Positions 1 to 8,873 of a stretch of 64,000 bases of DNA are shown piece after piece. Within the stretch, counting starts at the first letter, position 1. The number at the start of each line of letters is the position of its first letter. The position numbers and the translations under genes were made by a program. The notes below the pieces were generated by a model. The model saw only the letters and a list, made by a program, of their open reading frames with translations, was not told the origin of the DNA and made no database searches. This stretch comes from Thermoanaerobacterium thermosaccharolyticum DSM 571 (GTDB lineage Bacteria > Bacillota > Thermoanaerobacteria > Thermoanaerobacterales > Thermoanaerobacteraceae): the NCBI RefSeq assembly GCF_000145615.1, contig NC_014410.1:2281501-2345500 (forward strand). Reading direction: 5' to 3'.

Positions 1-311
1 TTTTTTATTGATGATAGAACTTTTAAATTCTCAAAACCTGTATAATGATCCCAAAACCCTGGTGATTCAATTATTACGCCTATACTCTCTGGAAAAGATA
101 TATCTCTATGCAGAACTTTATTATTTATTGTTATCGTACCAGACGTCGGCTTGATCAAGCCACATAACGCTCTAAAAAGCATTGTCTTTCCAGACCCATT
201 TCTGCCAAAAAAGCCGTATATTGTACCCTTTTCAAGATTTAGATTAATACTTTTTAATATCTCATTTTGTCCTATATTTTTGCTAAGGTTTGTTACTTCT
301 AAATATCCCAT
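1..311 (-). CDS. ABC transporter ATP-binding protein, partial
   Basis: This is the N-terminal ~103 codons of an ABC ATPase whose 3' end lies outside the window. The Walker A motif GRNGSGKT is visible near residues 37-44, preceded by the usual strand pattern (LEVTNLSK...) and followed by GLIKPTSGTI, as in CcmA/DrrA-type ATPases of ABC-2 exporters. The ATG at 311 has a GGAGG nine bases upstream. It is the last gene of an apparent operon with three membrane proteins upstream, so it should energise them. The Q-loop, signature and Walker B motifs are outside the window. Confidence 0.9.
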   Translation of the reverse strand, partial: MGYLEVTNLSKNIGQNEILKSINLNLEKGTIYGFFGRNGSGKTMLFRALCGLIKPTSGTITINNKVLHRDISFPESIGVIIESPGFWDHYTGFENLKVLSSIK

Positions 312-325
312 TCTACATTGCCTCC

Positions 326-1126
326 TTATATTATATCTTTATGTTGAAACACATATATTCCATAAATCACAATGATAAAACATGATAAAATTAAATATGA
401 AATTGAATCAATTATTGAAAAATTCTTTATGCTAAATTCAAACATGTACAAATTATTATACATGCTATTCATACTGTGCCATGCCAAAATTCCATGGCTA
501 ACTGGAAGTAGCTTTAACAAATAAATTTTCATTTTGAAATATTCATAAATGAATGAAGACAGCAATAGTGAAAATATATCTACAAATAAAGCTATCAGAA
601 AGCTGTATATTACATCTATTTTTAACGATAAAATATTTATTATCAATATATATTCATAATTTAACAGTACCGTTAATATAAACATAGTCAGTATTAACTC
701 GATTCCTTTGTAAATATATAACATTTTATATCCAACAACAGTACCAATTATGTACGTTATTAAAAACATTATAAAGTAAAATAAAATGACAAATTTAAAT
801 AAATCGTAAGTCTTGCCAATAACCCATTTGCCTCTTCTATTAGTACGAGTAAAAATATAAACACCATTCTTGTCTAATTCACCAGCAACAAATTCCTTTA
901 AAATCCACATCAATGTCATTTGAGGTAAAACCCATTTTAAAAATGGCGTTACATATTTAATAGTCCTAATATCTACAAAACCGTATACTGCAAAAAATAA
1001 GCCTTCCAACGAATTAATTCCATATAAATTTGTTAAATAAACATTGTATAAACCAAGCAAAATAGCAATTACTAAACCGTATATTATTATTTTTTTATTC
1101 ATTTCGTTTTCTAATAATTTCCTCAT
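326..1126 (-). CDS. ABC-2 type membrane permease subunit (third of three)
   Basis: This is a predicted integral membrane protein of 266 residues with about six hydrophobic segments and few charged loops. The start is placed at the ATG at 1126 (MRKLLENEMNKK) because GGAG lies eight bases upstream; an upstream ATG at 1174 has no such site and would overlap the previous gene. It lies between the preceding permease and the ATPase fragment at 1-311 with almost no spacing. I recognise no specific family signature beyond ABC-2-like membrane topology, so the substrate is unknown. Three dissimilar permeases with one ATPase is typical of peptide export or self-immunity systems; that is inference. Confidence 0.7.
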   Translation of the reverse strand: MRKLLENEMNKKIIIYGLVIAILLGLYNVYLTNLYGINSLEGLFFAVYGFVDIRTIKYVTPFLKWVLPQMTLMWILKEFVAGELDKNGVYIFTRTNRRGKWVIGKTYDLFKFVILFYFIMFLITYIIGTVVGYKMLYIYKGIELILTMFILTVLLNYEYILIINILSLKIDVIYSFLIALFVDIFSLLLSSFIYEYFKMKIYLLKLLPVSHGILAWHSMNSMYNNLYMFEFSIKNFSIIDSISYLILSCFIIVIYGIYVFQHKDII

Positions 1127-1127
1127 A

Positions 1128-1901
1128 TTATTCACTCCAATATATATCCATACGCTTACATACATAATATCCATAAATATATAGAATTACGTAAATCAAT
1201 AAAAACCATAATACATAAATCAAATCCATATAATTGAATGCGAATCTATTTGTATTGAATTTGTATACAAGAACCATATAATATTCTACTGATCTTATCT
1301 TCAAAGAAAAAATCTGCTGAAATGAAAACTGCTGGATTACGTATACTAACAATATAATGCCATACGTTAAAACATATCCAATCCACGTTTTTTTTATGAT
1401 TAGTGTAAATATTTCATAAAGCAGTGAAAAAATTAAGAAGCCAAGTAATTGTAACAAAAAACCTGTAAATAAAAATATAAAAAATCTTGAATCTAATTTT
1501 TCACCGTTGCCGCTAAAAATTACATTTACAATCATCACTAAATTAATTATTGTTACATATATAAATGAATACAAAAACATTCCAAAATTTTTATCTCTCC
1601 ACCATCTTTTTATGTCATTGTACTTGAGTATTACTTTATACCTATCAAAAATATCAATATTAAATTCTAAAATTGATAAAAACAACGGAATGATAACCAA
1701 AAGCACAATGTTTACCTTAAAAAAGTCATTGTACATATAATATAAAAAGTCTTTATTTTGCACTCTATTTACTTGGTTCATAAAATCTCCGCTGTACTTT
1801 AAGGCATTGTATATGCCTAAAACTATCAGTATAGATATTATCAAATACAATCTCTTACTTTTTAACAACATCTTTATCATCAAACTGTGTATTATTTTCA
1901 T
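1128..1901 (-). CDS. ABC-2 type membrane permease subunit (second of three)
   Basis: This is a predicted multi-pass membrane protein of about 257 residues with roughly six hydrophobic helices. The ATG at 1901 (MKIIHSLMIKMLL) is preferred over the ATG at 1916 because GGGAG sits eight bases before it. It ends one base before the next permease start region, so the two are probably translationally coupled. It has no recognisable enzymatic motif. Together with its neighbours it would form the membrane part of an ABC exporter; the heterodimeric pairing cannot be read from sequence alone. Confidence 0.7.
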   Translation of the reverse strand: MKIIHSLMIKMLLKSKRLYLIISILIVLGIYNALKYSGDFMNQVNRVQNKDFLYYMYNDFFKVNIVLLVIIPLFLSILEFNIDIFDRYKVILKYNDIKRWWRDKNFGMFLYSFIYVTIINLVMIVNVIFSGNGEKLDSRFFIFLFTGFLLQLLGFLIFSLLYEIFTLIIKKTWIGYVLTYGIILLVYVIQQFSFQQIFSLKIRSVEYYMVLVYKFNTNRFAFNYMDLIYVLWFLLIYVILYIYGYYVCKRMDIYWSE

Positions 1902-1918
1902 TATACCTGCTCCCATCG

Positions 1919-2740
1919 CTATTTAACTATATCTATTTCATACTTAAACCCCTTTAAAATAATTATCGAAAGACTTACTGATAGCAATAATACTATCCAT
2001 AGCACTAACACTATATATGAGCCTTTGGATAAACTGTATAAATACTGCTCTATGGAATATTCGTAATAACCTGCAACCGAAAGTACAAAATTTAAAATTT
2101 GAAGCACTATAAACATTCCTGCTATGACAAAAACTCTGCTCTTATTAAATACAAAAAATAGAGAATAGCCAAATAGTGCAAATAATGACGCAAATAGACT
2201 ATCTAAAGCCATATATATAAAATCATATAATAGTGGCCATTGGATTCTCACAAAATCAAATAAATACTCCTTTTGATAACCTAAATCAAATGGAGGTAAT
2301 GCTGAATTGTTATCAAATCCGACTAGTGGAAAAGCAATAAAAGTCAGCAATTGATTTATCAGCAATGGTATAAAAAATGTAAAAAAAGTCACCAAAAATA
2401 TTACTATACATTGCGATAATATGTAAATTTTTTTATCCGTTCTTGTTAAGATGTTTTTATAGGTACCAAGTCTAGCATTTGTATAAAATGAATCAGAATA
2501 TATTATTGTAGCAAATACCGGCAGCAATATGATTTCAATATTTAGCAACAAACTGGAATAATTGCCTCTGACAATGCCTGATTCATATGCTGATCTAACA
2601 AAGCTTAACGGATGGCCGTAAAAAATATAACATGTCAACAAAAATGCACTTATAGATATTAAAAACAATGCCATAAAAACAATTTTAAATTCTTTTCTAT
2701 TAATACAATTTTTTAGCTCAAATAAAATCATATTTCTCAA
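1919..2740 (-). CDS. ABC-2 type membrane permease subunit (first of three)
   Basis: This is a 273-residue multi-pass membrane protein that begins MRNMILFELKN, a common start for ABC-2 permeases (a short amphipathic helix before TM1). The start codon is TTG at 2740 with AGGA nine bases upstream; an in-frame ATG three codons later is possible. A long hydrophilic extracellular loop follows TM1, and the protein ends in a final hydrophobic hairpin and a short charged tail. It is the first membrane gene after the small exported protein at 2839-3243 and is followed directly by two further permeases. Confidence 0.72.
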   Translation of the reverse strand: MRNMILFELKNCINRKEFKIVFMALFLISISAFLLTCYIFYGHPLSFVRSAYESGIVRGNYSSLLLNIEIILLPVFATIIYSDSFYTNARLGTYKNILTRTDKKIYILSQCIVIFLVTFFTFFIPLLINQLLTFIAFPLVGFDNNSALPPFDLGYQKEYLFDFVRIQWPLLYDFIYMALDSLFASLFALFGYSLFFVFNKSRVFVIAGMFIVLQILNFVLSVAGYYEYSIEQYLYSLSKGSYIVLVLWIVLLLSVSLSIIILKGFKYEIDIVK

Positions 2741-2838
2741 AATATCACATCCTTTTTTTTAGCATAATTTGCAATTTATCAATTCCAAATTTATAAAAAT
2801 TTTATAAAAAATGAAAAGTATACCTTTTGATAGTGATA

Positions 2839-3243
2839 TTATCTAAAATCTACTTTTCCAGAAACAAACGCATATCCCGTGCTTAGACGAGCATTTTGCA
2901 TGCCCATTTTTATTTGATCGCCTTTGTATTTATGAATGGTTGGTCTGAAATTTATAGTAATAGGATAATTTGTCACTTTTTGATTGTAATTATCTGATAT
3001 CCTGGTACCATCTTGTGTAACAACCCAGAAATCGGCACTATCTGTATTATCTAAAGCAGTTACTTGATTTTTTATATAATTATCATTTGTTTGTTTATCA
3101 TGTACATTCGTATAGTTGTCGCCTTTAAGCCTTGGTAAAGAATATGCTACATATGATTCATAATCTGCAAAAACAAAATTAGGTATTATTATTGTCAAAG
3201 AAAGCAAGATCGCCAATATTATCTTCCCTAAATATCTTTTCAT
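2839..3243 (-). CDS. small exported protein, DUF2712-like
   Basis: This 134-residue protein has a clear Sec signal peptide (MKRYLGKIILAILLSL, then PNFVFA before DYESY). The mature part is about 108 residues, lacks Cys, and has the pattern GDNYTN...DKQ...WVVTQDG...GDQIKMGMQNA...SGYAFVSG-like ending that I associate with DUF2712 proteins. That assignment is from memory and moderate. The ATG at 3243 has GGAGG ten bases upstream; the TTG at 3249 is too close to it. The gene heads an operon with a three-permease ABC transporter, so it may be a secreted peptide with its exporter or immunity transporter. Its function is unknown. Confidence 0.7.
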   Translation of the reverse strand: MKRYLGKIILAILLSLTIIIPNFVFADYESYVAYSLPRLKGDNYTNVHDKQTNDNYIKNQVTALDNTDSADFWVVTQDGTRISDNYNQKVTNYPITINFRPTIHKYKGDQIKMGMQNARLSTGYAFVSGKVDFR

Positions 3244-3309
3244 TAACAAACCGCCTCCGTTTGTTGTTTATCAAAAGGTATACTTAAATTGAAGATAATC
3301 ATAATATCT

Positions 3310-3456
3310 TAAGGTATTACCGGTAATTACCTTATCTTTAAGATAAGACACTTATGCAAACTTGTCTACTGTCCAAAAGTATCAATTTTATCTAAACTTG
3401 AACCTATTTTTGTACTAAAGTACAAATCAAGAACAAATTTTGTACTTTTGGATAGT
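3310..3456. promoter_or_regulatory. nested palindromes upstream of the DUF2712/ABC operon
   Basis: This 250-base gap between the regulator gene and the exported-protein gene is dense in dyads. The first is a near-perfect palindrome centred on TTACCGGTAA (3317-3326) with arms TAAGGTA and TTACCTTA. The second is a perfect 7+7 dyad, TTGTACT-aa-AGTACAA (3410-3425). The third is a longer inverted repeat whose arms are ACTGTCCAAAAGTA (3368-3381) and TACTTTTGGATAGT (3443-3456), 13 of 14 matching, and it encloses the second. They are probable operators for the adjacent GAF/LuxR regulator; that link is inference. Confidence 0.55.
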
Positions 3457-3503
3457 TATATGACTCCAATTTTTGTGGCTTTATATATGCAATCTCTTAT
3501 AGA

Positions 3504-4205
3504 TTATGCATTAAATATTTTTCTTAATTTATTCTTGTGATATTTTACATTGCTTATTGAAACATGTATTCTTTTTGATATCTGGCTATCTGTATACCCA
3601 TATGCCAATAAATTTAATATCTCAATGTCAATCACATCTAATCCATTTAATATTTCTTTTGCGCTTAATTCATAATAATCTGATTCTATGGTCTTTTTTA
3701 AAAAGAGTAATAAAACTTTATGTACATCATTTATATCATTACAAGTCGTTATATCTATTACTCCTAAAATATTTGAATCTTTATCAAATATAGGAGCAGC
3801 TATGCATGACAAATCTTTAAAACATTCTATATAATGCTCTTTTTTTCTTACGATTGATATCTTGCCAGTATTTAATACCATTGAAATGGCGTTTGTGCCA
3901 GCGTTCAATTCATCTAAAGCCATCCCACTTTTCATTAAATAGTTTACCTCTGCAGATTTATCAAATGATTTTGTCTCTAAAACAATACCATTTTTATCTG
4001 TTATAATAAGCATGCTGTCAGTTAATGCTATTGTTCCATCTAATTTACCTACTATATTTTTAAATGCATCAGCCAAAAGATTATCTTCTAATTGAACAGG
4101 ATTAATATTAGGTGTTATTGATTTATTAAGTCCGCTTTTTAAACACCTTCCCCAAGATCTTTCAAATATATCTCTATCTTTATCAGCGCTTACGATTTCA
4201 ATCAT
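3504..4205 (-). CDS. GAF-domain / LuxR-type HTH transcriptional regulator
   Basis: This 233-residue protein has an N-terminal region like the sensory half of AcoR-type activators (SWGRCLKSGL near residue 17), then a GAF-like domain with GTNAISM and CIAAPIFDKDSNILGVIDI around residues 103-150. A C-terminal LuxR-type helix-turn-helix follows (IDIEILNLLAYGYTDSQISKRIHVSISNVKYHKNKL, about 190-228). It lacks an AAA+ sigma-54 activator domain, so it should act as a direct DNA-binding regulator that senses a small ligand. It is a paralogue of the regulator at 37510-38292 and the broken copy at 46359-47140. It sits upstream of the DUF2712/ABC operon and carries the shared TGTAAC promoter element in front of it. 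Confidence 0.85.
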   Translation of the reverse strand: MIEIVSADKDRDIFERSWGRCLKSGLNKSITPNINPVQLEDNLLADAFKNIVGKLDGTIALTDSMLIITDKNGIVLETKSFDKSAEVNYLMKSGMALDELNAGTNAISMVLNTGKISIVRKKEHYIECFKDLSCIAAPIFDKDSNILGVIDITTCNDINDVHKVLLLFLKKTIESDYYELSAKEILNGLDVIDIEILNLLAYGYTDSQISKRIHVSISNVKYHKNKLRKIFNA

Positions 4206-4292
4206 CTCTCCTCACCTATAATATCTTTATTCTAATGCCCATAAAATCAAATTTATTTTTCTTATATATTTGATGAACATATCCACTCCCAA

Positions 4293-4326
4293 AATATATA
4301 ACAAATTTATTGATTATTTCGTTACA
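4293..4326 (-). promoter_or_regulatory. TGTAAC-type promoter element, copy 1
   Basis: The minus strand reads TGTAAC (4326-4321), a 17-base spacer, then TGTTATATATT, followed about 90 bases later by the regulator start at 4205. An A/T tract (TTTTTATAAAAA) precedes the TGTAAC. This is the most divergent of eight copies in the window; the others have a 16-base spacer and TGTYTTATATT. B. subtilis sigma-X promoters use a TGTAAC -35 element, so an ECF sigma is a plausible reader. It lies between the regulator and the divergent sigma factor gene. Confidence 0.5.
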
Positions 4327-4436
4327 GTTTTTATAAAAATTTTCGTTAAATATCTTACAGAAAAAGTTTTATGATATAATCTTTTTGACATGTTTTAAAT
4401 TTTGTTCATAAGCAATGGACGAGGGAGGGAAGAAAT

Positions 4437-4994
4437 TTGCTCATCTTATTTGACACAATTACAGACGAAGGTCAAAGAAAAAAAATCGAAGATATGTATG
4501 TAAAGTACAGCAGAGATATGTTTAAAGTTGCATACAACATTTTAAATGACTATCAATTGGCACAAGATGCTGTCCAATCCGCTTTCATAAATATTATCAA
4601 TTACATTGAAAAAATTTCTGATTATGACTGTAACAAAATAAGGGCATTAGTTGTTATTATAGTTAGAAACATCTCAATAAATATGTACAATAAAATAAAG
4701 AGGCAAAAAAATTTATTTATTGAAGATGCGGATGAATTTTTCCATGATGACTCAGAGCCGTTTGACGAGAAGATAATAAACAGTGACATTTTTAGAAGAG
4801 TATCTGAAAAAGTAAAGGAGCTAAAGACAGAGTACGCAGACATTATTTCTTTAAAATACTATTACGGATACTCAAATAAAGACATCGCAAATCTTTTAAA
4901 CATCACGGAAGACAATGTAAGAGTAAGACTGTATCGTGCGCGGCAAAGCCTTAAGAATGCTTTATACGAGTATAAAGGAGATGTTGAAATATGA
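4437..4994 (+). CDS. ECF-type RNA polymerase sigma factor
   Basis: This 185-residue protein has sigma region 2 (YVKYSRDMFKVAYNILNDYQLAQDAVQSAF, about residues 22-52) and sigma region 4 with the HTH (YADIISLKYYYGYSNKDIANLL...VRVRLYRARQSLK, about 132-175). Region 3 is absent, which is typical of ECF sigma-70 proteins. The start codon is TTG at 4437, with GGAGG about eight bases upstream; no ATG serves better. Its TGA overlaps the ATG of the following gene (ATGA), so the two should be made together and act as a sigma/anti-sigma pair. Target promoters are not known; the TGTAAC element repeated in this window is a candidate. Confidence 0.9.
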   Translation: MLILFDTITDEGQRKKIEDMYVKYSRDMFKVAYNILNDYQLAQDAVQSAFINIINYIEKISDYDCNKIRALVVIIVRNISINMYNKIKRQKNLFIEDADEFFHDDSEPFDEKIINSDIFRRVSEKVKELKTEYADIISLKYYYGYSNKDIANLLNITEDNVRVRLYRARQSLKNALYEYKGDVEI

Positions 4995-5743
4995 AAGACC
5001 TTTACAATGAAAAGCTAAAATCTGAAAGCAAAATATTTGAGGCATTACTGGAATATGCAGGGGCTTGCCATGTAAACAACATAATTAATGAACTGGAAGA
5101 AGCCAATAGTGAAGAAATACCTTATCCTAAAGAACTAGACATTAAAATTAGAAAGATGTTAAGACATCACAAAAGAAAAGAAGCAGTCAAAAAATTCTTC
5201 ATCTCAGCAAAAAAAGCTTTCCCAAAAGTAGCTGTATTCTTCTTTGTGGCTTTTATAGGTTTTACTGTGGCAATAACAACTGTTTCTGCATTTAGGACTC
5301 TCGTCTTTAACCTCATAATAGAAATCAAAAAAGATTATACAGACATAAAATTAAAAGAAAACAATGAACCCAGTACGTCTTCTTCCACATCCATGATTCC
5401 ATCCAACTGGGATAATGAATATTATCTTTCATACGTGCCACATGGGTTCAAGATAAGCAAGGTAGAGTCACAGGAGATAACAAAAATCATTCAATATACA
5501 AATGACAAAGGCGATTTCATAATTTTCAGCCAAAGCTCTAACGAAAACACTGACATGATGGTTGACACAGAAAATGCTATCACACAAAAGATTGATATAA
5601 ACGGCTATGAGGGCATTTTAATCCAAAAAAACGGATTAAACACCGTCGTTTGGAGAAAAGATAATAATTTATTTTCCTTAATGTCTAAAATCGATAAGAA
5701 TGAACTTGTAAAAGCTGCTGAAAGTATAAAATTAAAAAAATAA
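4991..5743 (+). CDS. probable membrane anti-sigma factor, DUF4367-type C-terminus
   Basis: This 250-residue single-pass membrane protein has a cytoplasmic N-terminal part of about 75 residues, one TM helix (AVFFFVAFIGFTVAITTV, about residues 77-96), a Ser/Thr-rich linker, and an extracellular domain (YLSYVPHGFKISKVES...IIQYTNDKGDFIIFSQS...GYEGILIQKNG...FSLMSKI). The extracellular part matches the DUF4367 pattern found fused to anti-sigma regions. It lacks the zinc-binding His-Cys-Cys signature of ZAS anti-sigma factors. Four-base overlap with the sigma gene supports a regulatory pair. The role is inferred from context and topology. Confidence 0.8.
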   Translation: MKDLYNEKLKSESKIFEALLEYAGACHVNNIINELEEANSEEIPYPKELDIKIRKMLRHHKRKEAVKKFFISAKKAFPKVAVFFFVAFIGFTVAITTVSAFRTLVFNLIIEIKKDYTDIKLKENNEPSTSSSTSMIPSNWDNEYYLSYVPHGFKISKVESQEITKIIQYTNDKGDFIIFSQSSNENTDMMVDTENAITQKIDINGYEGILIQKNGLNTVVWRKDNNLFSLMSKIDKNELVKAAESIKLKK

Positions 5744-5817
5744 TTTATTTTTAGTGTAACAAAATACTTACTTATTTGTCTATATATTATAGAGAAAAAT
5801 AATATAGAGGGGATTTA

Positions 5818-5928
5818 ATGTTGAAGAAGAATTTTATAAGAGCTGTTTTAATATTTTGCCTCATAGTATTTGTGAATTTTGCAGTATTCTACGGTATATT
5901 TTCTCTATATACGGCAGTTCATCCTTAA
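5818..5928 (+). CDS. 36-residue single-pass membrane peptide
   Basis: This is a short reading frame with a strong GAGGGG site five bases before its ATG. It encodes two lysines followed by a hydrophobic helix (AVLIFCLIVFVNFAVFYGIF) and the tail SLYTAVHP. It lies 75 bases downstream of the anti-sigma gene on the same strand. Size, charge and topology suit a small regulatory membrane protein. I recognise no family. The RBS and typical membrane-peptide composition are the only support. Confidence 0.55.
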   Translation: MLKKNFIRAVLIFCLIVFVNFAVFYGIFSLYTAVHP

Positions 5929-6005
5929 TTACTTATTGGGGCATACTGCTATATATAAGCATGACTAACAGGTACAATACATATTAATTAGTCATGCGTG
6001 CAAAA

Positions 6006-6029
6006 AAAGCCTTGGTTGTCCAAGGCTTT
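6006..6029 (-). terminator. terminator of the amino acid permease gene
   Basis: A perfect 10-bp stem (AAAGCCTTGG / CCAAGGCTTT) with loop TTGT is followed on the minus strand by a run of seven T. It lies five bases after the TGA stop of the minus-strand permease gene. Confidence 0.9.
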
Positions 6030-6033
6030 ATCG

Positions 6034-7494
6034 TCATACTTCTTTATAAAGGCTTTCCACTTTGACACCTTTATAGTCATTTTGTGCTAGCTTGCTGTGC
6101 CTATATCCATAAAAGAAATATATGATAATCCCCAACACAAACCATACTATAAACCTTATCCATGTCTCCAAAGGCAGCGAAATCATCAAAAATACAGTTG
6201 AAGCAATGGATAAGATAGGTATTAAAGGCACAAATGGGCATCTAAATTTTCTCGGCAGATCAGGTTTTGTATATCTTAATACAATGACGGCTATTGATAC
6301 AAGAACGAATGCAAACATAGTTCCTATATTCACAAGTTTTGCAAGCTCATCAATCGAGAAAAATCCTGCAACAAGTGCTGCAAATAATGCAACTATTATC
6401 GTGCTTGCAACAGGCGTTTTGTGCTTCTCATGAAGTTTTGAAAGAAATGGCGGCAAAAGTCCATCTCTTGACATAGCAAAGAATATCCTCGTCTGTCCAT
6501 ACATCATTACCAAAAGAACCGTCGTTATTCCTGCTATTGCACCGAAAGAAACTAATCCTGACGCCCAGTTTATGCCGAGGCTGGTTAGCGCAAATGCCAC
6601 AGGTTCAGGCGTATTAAGTTTTGTATACGAGACAACACCTGTCAGTATTGCAACAACGACTATATACAAAAGTGTGCTGATACCTAATGAACCTAAAATT
6701 CCTATAGGCATATCCCTTTCAGGGTTTTTTGTCTCCTCAGCCGCAGTTGACACAGAATCAAACCCAATGTAAGCGAAAAATATTATTGCAGCGCCTGAAA
6801 ATACCCCTTTCCAGCCATATGGCAAAAATGGTTTCCAATTAGAAGGATGAACGTGCCATACAGCAACAGCAATGAAAAATAGCACAACCATTATCTTAAA
6901 GATGACTGCAATATTATTTATTATAGAACTTTCTTTAGTGCCAAAAAGTAAGATTATTCCTAACAGCAAAACTATGCCAATAGCGGGTAAATTTATAATT
7001 CCACCATGTGCAGAACTTGCTGAATTTGCAGCCCATACCGGTATATTCACACCGAAGCTATGAAGCAGATTTGTGAAATAACCTGACCAGCCAAGTGCTA
7101 TCGTTGGTATAGCAAATGCATACTCTAATATCAAGTCCCAGCCTATTATCCACGCGAATATCTCACCAAGTGCCACATAACTGTAGCTATACGTAGATCC
7201 CGCTGCTGGAAATGTCGATGCAAACTCTGCATAACTCAATGCAGCAAAAGAGCAAGCAATACCTGAAAGAATAAACGACAATATAAGACCTGGTCCTGCA
7301 TATTTTGCGGCAGCAACACCTGTCAAAACAAAAATACCTGTTCCTATGATAGCGCCGATTCAAAAAAGAATGAGGTCAAACCAGCTAAGAGATTTTTTCA
7401 AAGCGTGATTTTTGTCATTTACATCTTCTATTATCATGTCAAAAGATTTTTTTCTTAATATATTTGAATTTCCTCCATTTTTCTTAAAAGTCAT
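6034..7494 (-). pseudogene. APC-family amino acid permease with in-frame TGA at codon 45
   Basis: The continuous reading frame from the ATG at 7494 (preceded by GGGGGA) to 6036 encodes a YfnA/CAT-type amino acid transporter of about 485 residues with 12 expected TM helices. The frame is broken by a single TGA at 7362-7360, exactly where the family has the first helix motif (LILF-stop-IGAIIGTGIFVLTG). The usual residue there is Gly (GGA), so one base change explains it. The rest is intact: GYDVST-like and EETKNPERDMPIGI loops and C-terminal helices are conserved. Translation from a TTG at 7326 would lose the substrate-binding half of TM1. It is a recent pseudogene, a sequencing error, or a recoded codon; the intact remainder argues that the lesion is recent. 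Confidence 0.85.
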
Positions 7495-7640
7495 TTAAAA
7501 GTATCCCCCAGTTTTTTTAATTGCAATTAATTAAAATGCATTTTTTGTTGAATTTAAAACAATTTATTATATTATAATTAAAATTCAATAACGCTGCAAA
7601 TAATTTTTTATAAATGTTAAAATTTTTTTATAAATACAAA

Positions 7641-7661
7641 AAAAAGACGCTTAAGCGTCTA
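7641..7661 (-). terminator. terminator of the RlmL-like methyltransferase gene
   Basis: The 16-base perfect palindrome AGACGCTTAAGCGTCT (7645-7660) overlaps the TAG stop of the minus-strand gene and is followed on that strand by a run of T. Confidence 0.85.
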
Positions 7662-8798
7662 AATTTTCCTTGTAGGCCTTGGCCCAAAATATTGATAATA
7701 AGTGGTTTTTATCATGCCGTTGTAAAGCTTTCTCCTTTTTGTTGCTTTTTTACCAAATAACTTCTCAAAATTTTCATGAGATGTTATTATATAGTATGAC
7801 CACGTATTAAGACTTGTAAAGACTCGCCCCATTTCTCTATAAAGCTTTTCTACTTCTTGTATCTCACCCATCCTCTCGCCATAAGGTGGGTTGCATATTA
7901 AGATTCCATACATATCATCTGTTCTCAAATCTTTTAACGGTTTCTTGGCAAATTTTACGTATTGATTAACACCTGCTTTGTGTGCATTGTTAATGGATAA
8001 CTTAACTGCAGATTCATCAATATCATATCCTCTTATATTGAGTTCAACATCCATCTTAATTAAACTATGAGCCTCTTTTCTTGTATCAAGCCACAATTTC
8101 TTCGGTATCTGTCCCCATTTTTCTGATGTGAATTTGCGATTCAATCCGGGTGCAATGTTGGCGCCGATTAAAGCAGCTTCAATGGGAATAGTTCCTGAGC
8201 CACAAAATGGATCTATGAGTGGCCTATCATATCTCCAGTCACTAAGCATAATCATGGCAGATGCTAAAGTCTCTCTCAAAGGCGCTATATTTGACATGAC
8301 TCTATATCCTCTTTTGTGCAATCCTTCTCCGCTGGTATCTATCATAAGCACTGCCTTATTCTTCATCAATGAAAACTTTATTTTATAGAGAGGCCCATTT
8401 TCATCAAACCATTCCTTTTTATACTTTTTCTTAAGCCTCTCAACAACAGCCTTTTTTATTATTGATTGGCAGTCAGGTATGCTATGCAAATTTGATTTCA
8501 GTGAGTACCCATCAACGGGAAACTGGCCATTTTCTGGAATCCATTCTTCCCACGGTAGCGATCTTACTCCTTCAAAAAGTTCGTCAAACGTAGATACCTC
8601 AAATTCCCCAATTTTAACATATATACGCTCTGCAGACCTTATCCACATGTTAGCTTTGCATATAGCGGATATATCACCAATAAATGTAACTTTTCCATCT
8701 TCAACCTTTATGCCTTCATAACCTAAAGATCTTATCTCTTTAGCCGCCACTGATTCAATCCCAAAAAGTGTAGGTGCTATTAATTCTATCTTAGACAT
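7659..8798 (-). CDS. THUMP-domain class I RNA methyltransferase (RlmL/YpsC-like)
   Basis: This is a 379-residue SAM-dependent RNA methyltransferase. An N-terminal ferredoxin-like/THUMP region (about 1-155) is followed by a Rossmann MTase domain with DPFCGSGTIPIEAALIG (SAM-binding motif I, about 190) and the catalytic NPPYGER motif (about 305), the N2-guanine/N6-adenine type. The family methylates a guanine of 23S rRNA (YpsC/RlmL group). The start is set at the ATG at 8798 (MSKIELIAP) because GGGAGA lies just before it; the ATG at 8813 has no site. The gene stands alone with its own terminator. Confidence 0.9.
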   Translation of the reverse strand: MSKIELIAPTLFGIESVAAKEIRSLGYEGIKVEDGKVTFIGDISAICKANMWIRSAERIYVKIGEFEVSTFDELFEGVRSLPWEEWIPENGQFPVDGYSLKSNLHSIPDCQSIIKKAVVERLKKKYKKEWFDENGPLYKIKFSLMKNKAVLMIDTSGEGLHKRGYRVMSNIAPLRETLASAMIMLSDWRYDRPLIDPFCGSGTIPIEAALIGANIAPGLNRKFTSEKWGQIPKKLWLDTRKEAHSLIKMDVELNIRGYDIDESAVKLSINNAHKAGVNQYVKFAKKPLKDLRTDDMYGILICNPPYGERMGEIQEVEKLYREMGRVFTSLNTWSYYIITSHENFEKLFGKKATKRRKLYNGMIKTTYYQYFGPRPTRKI

Positions 8799-8873
8799 AT
8801 CACTATCTCCCATTTATTAATTCCAACATTATATTGTTGACTAAATTCTATTTAATCACATCTCCACATTTTA

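Noticed and set aside
3360-3400. Sigma-54 (-24/-12) promoter on the minus strand (TGG...TTGCA)
   Set aside because: Spacing between the GG and GC elements is much longer than the required 10 bases.
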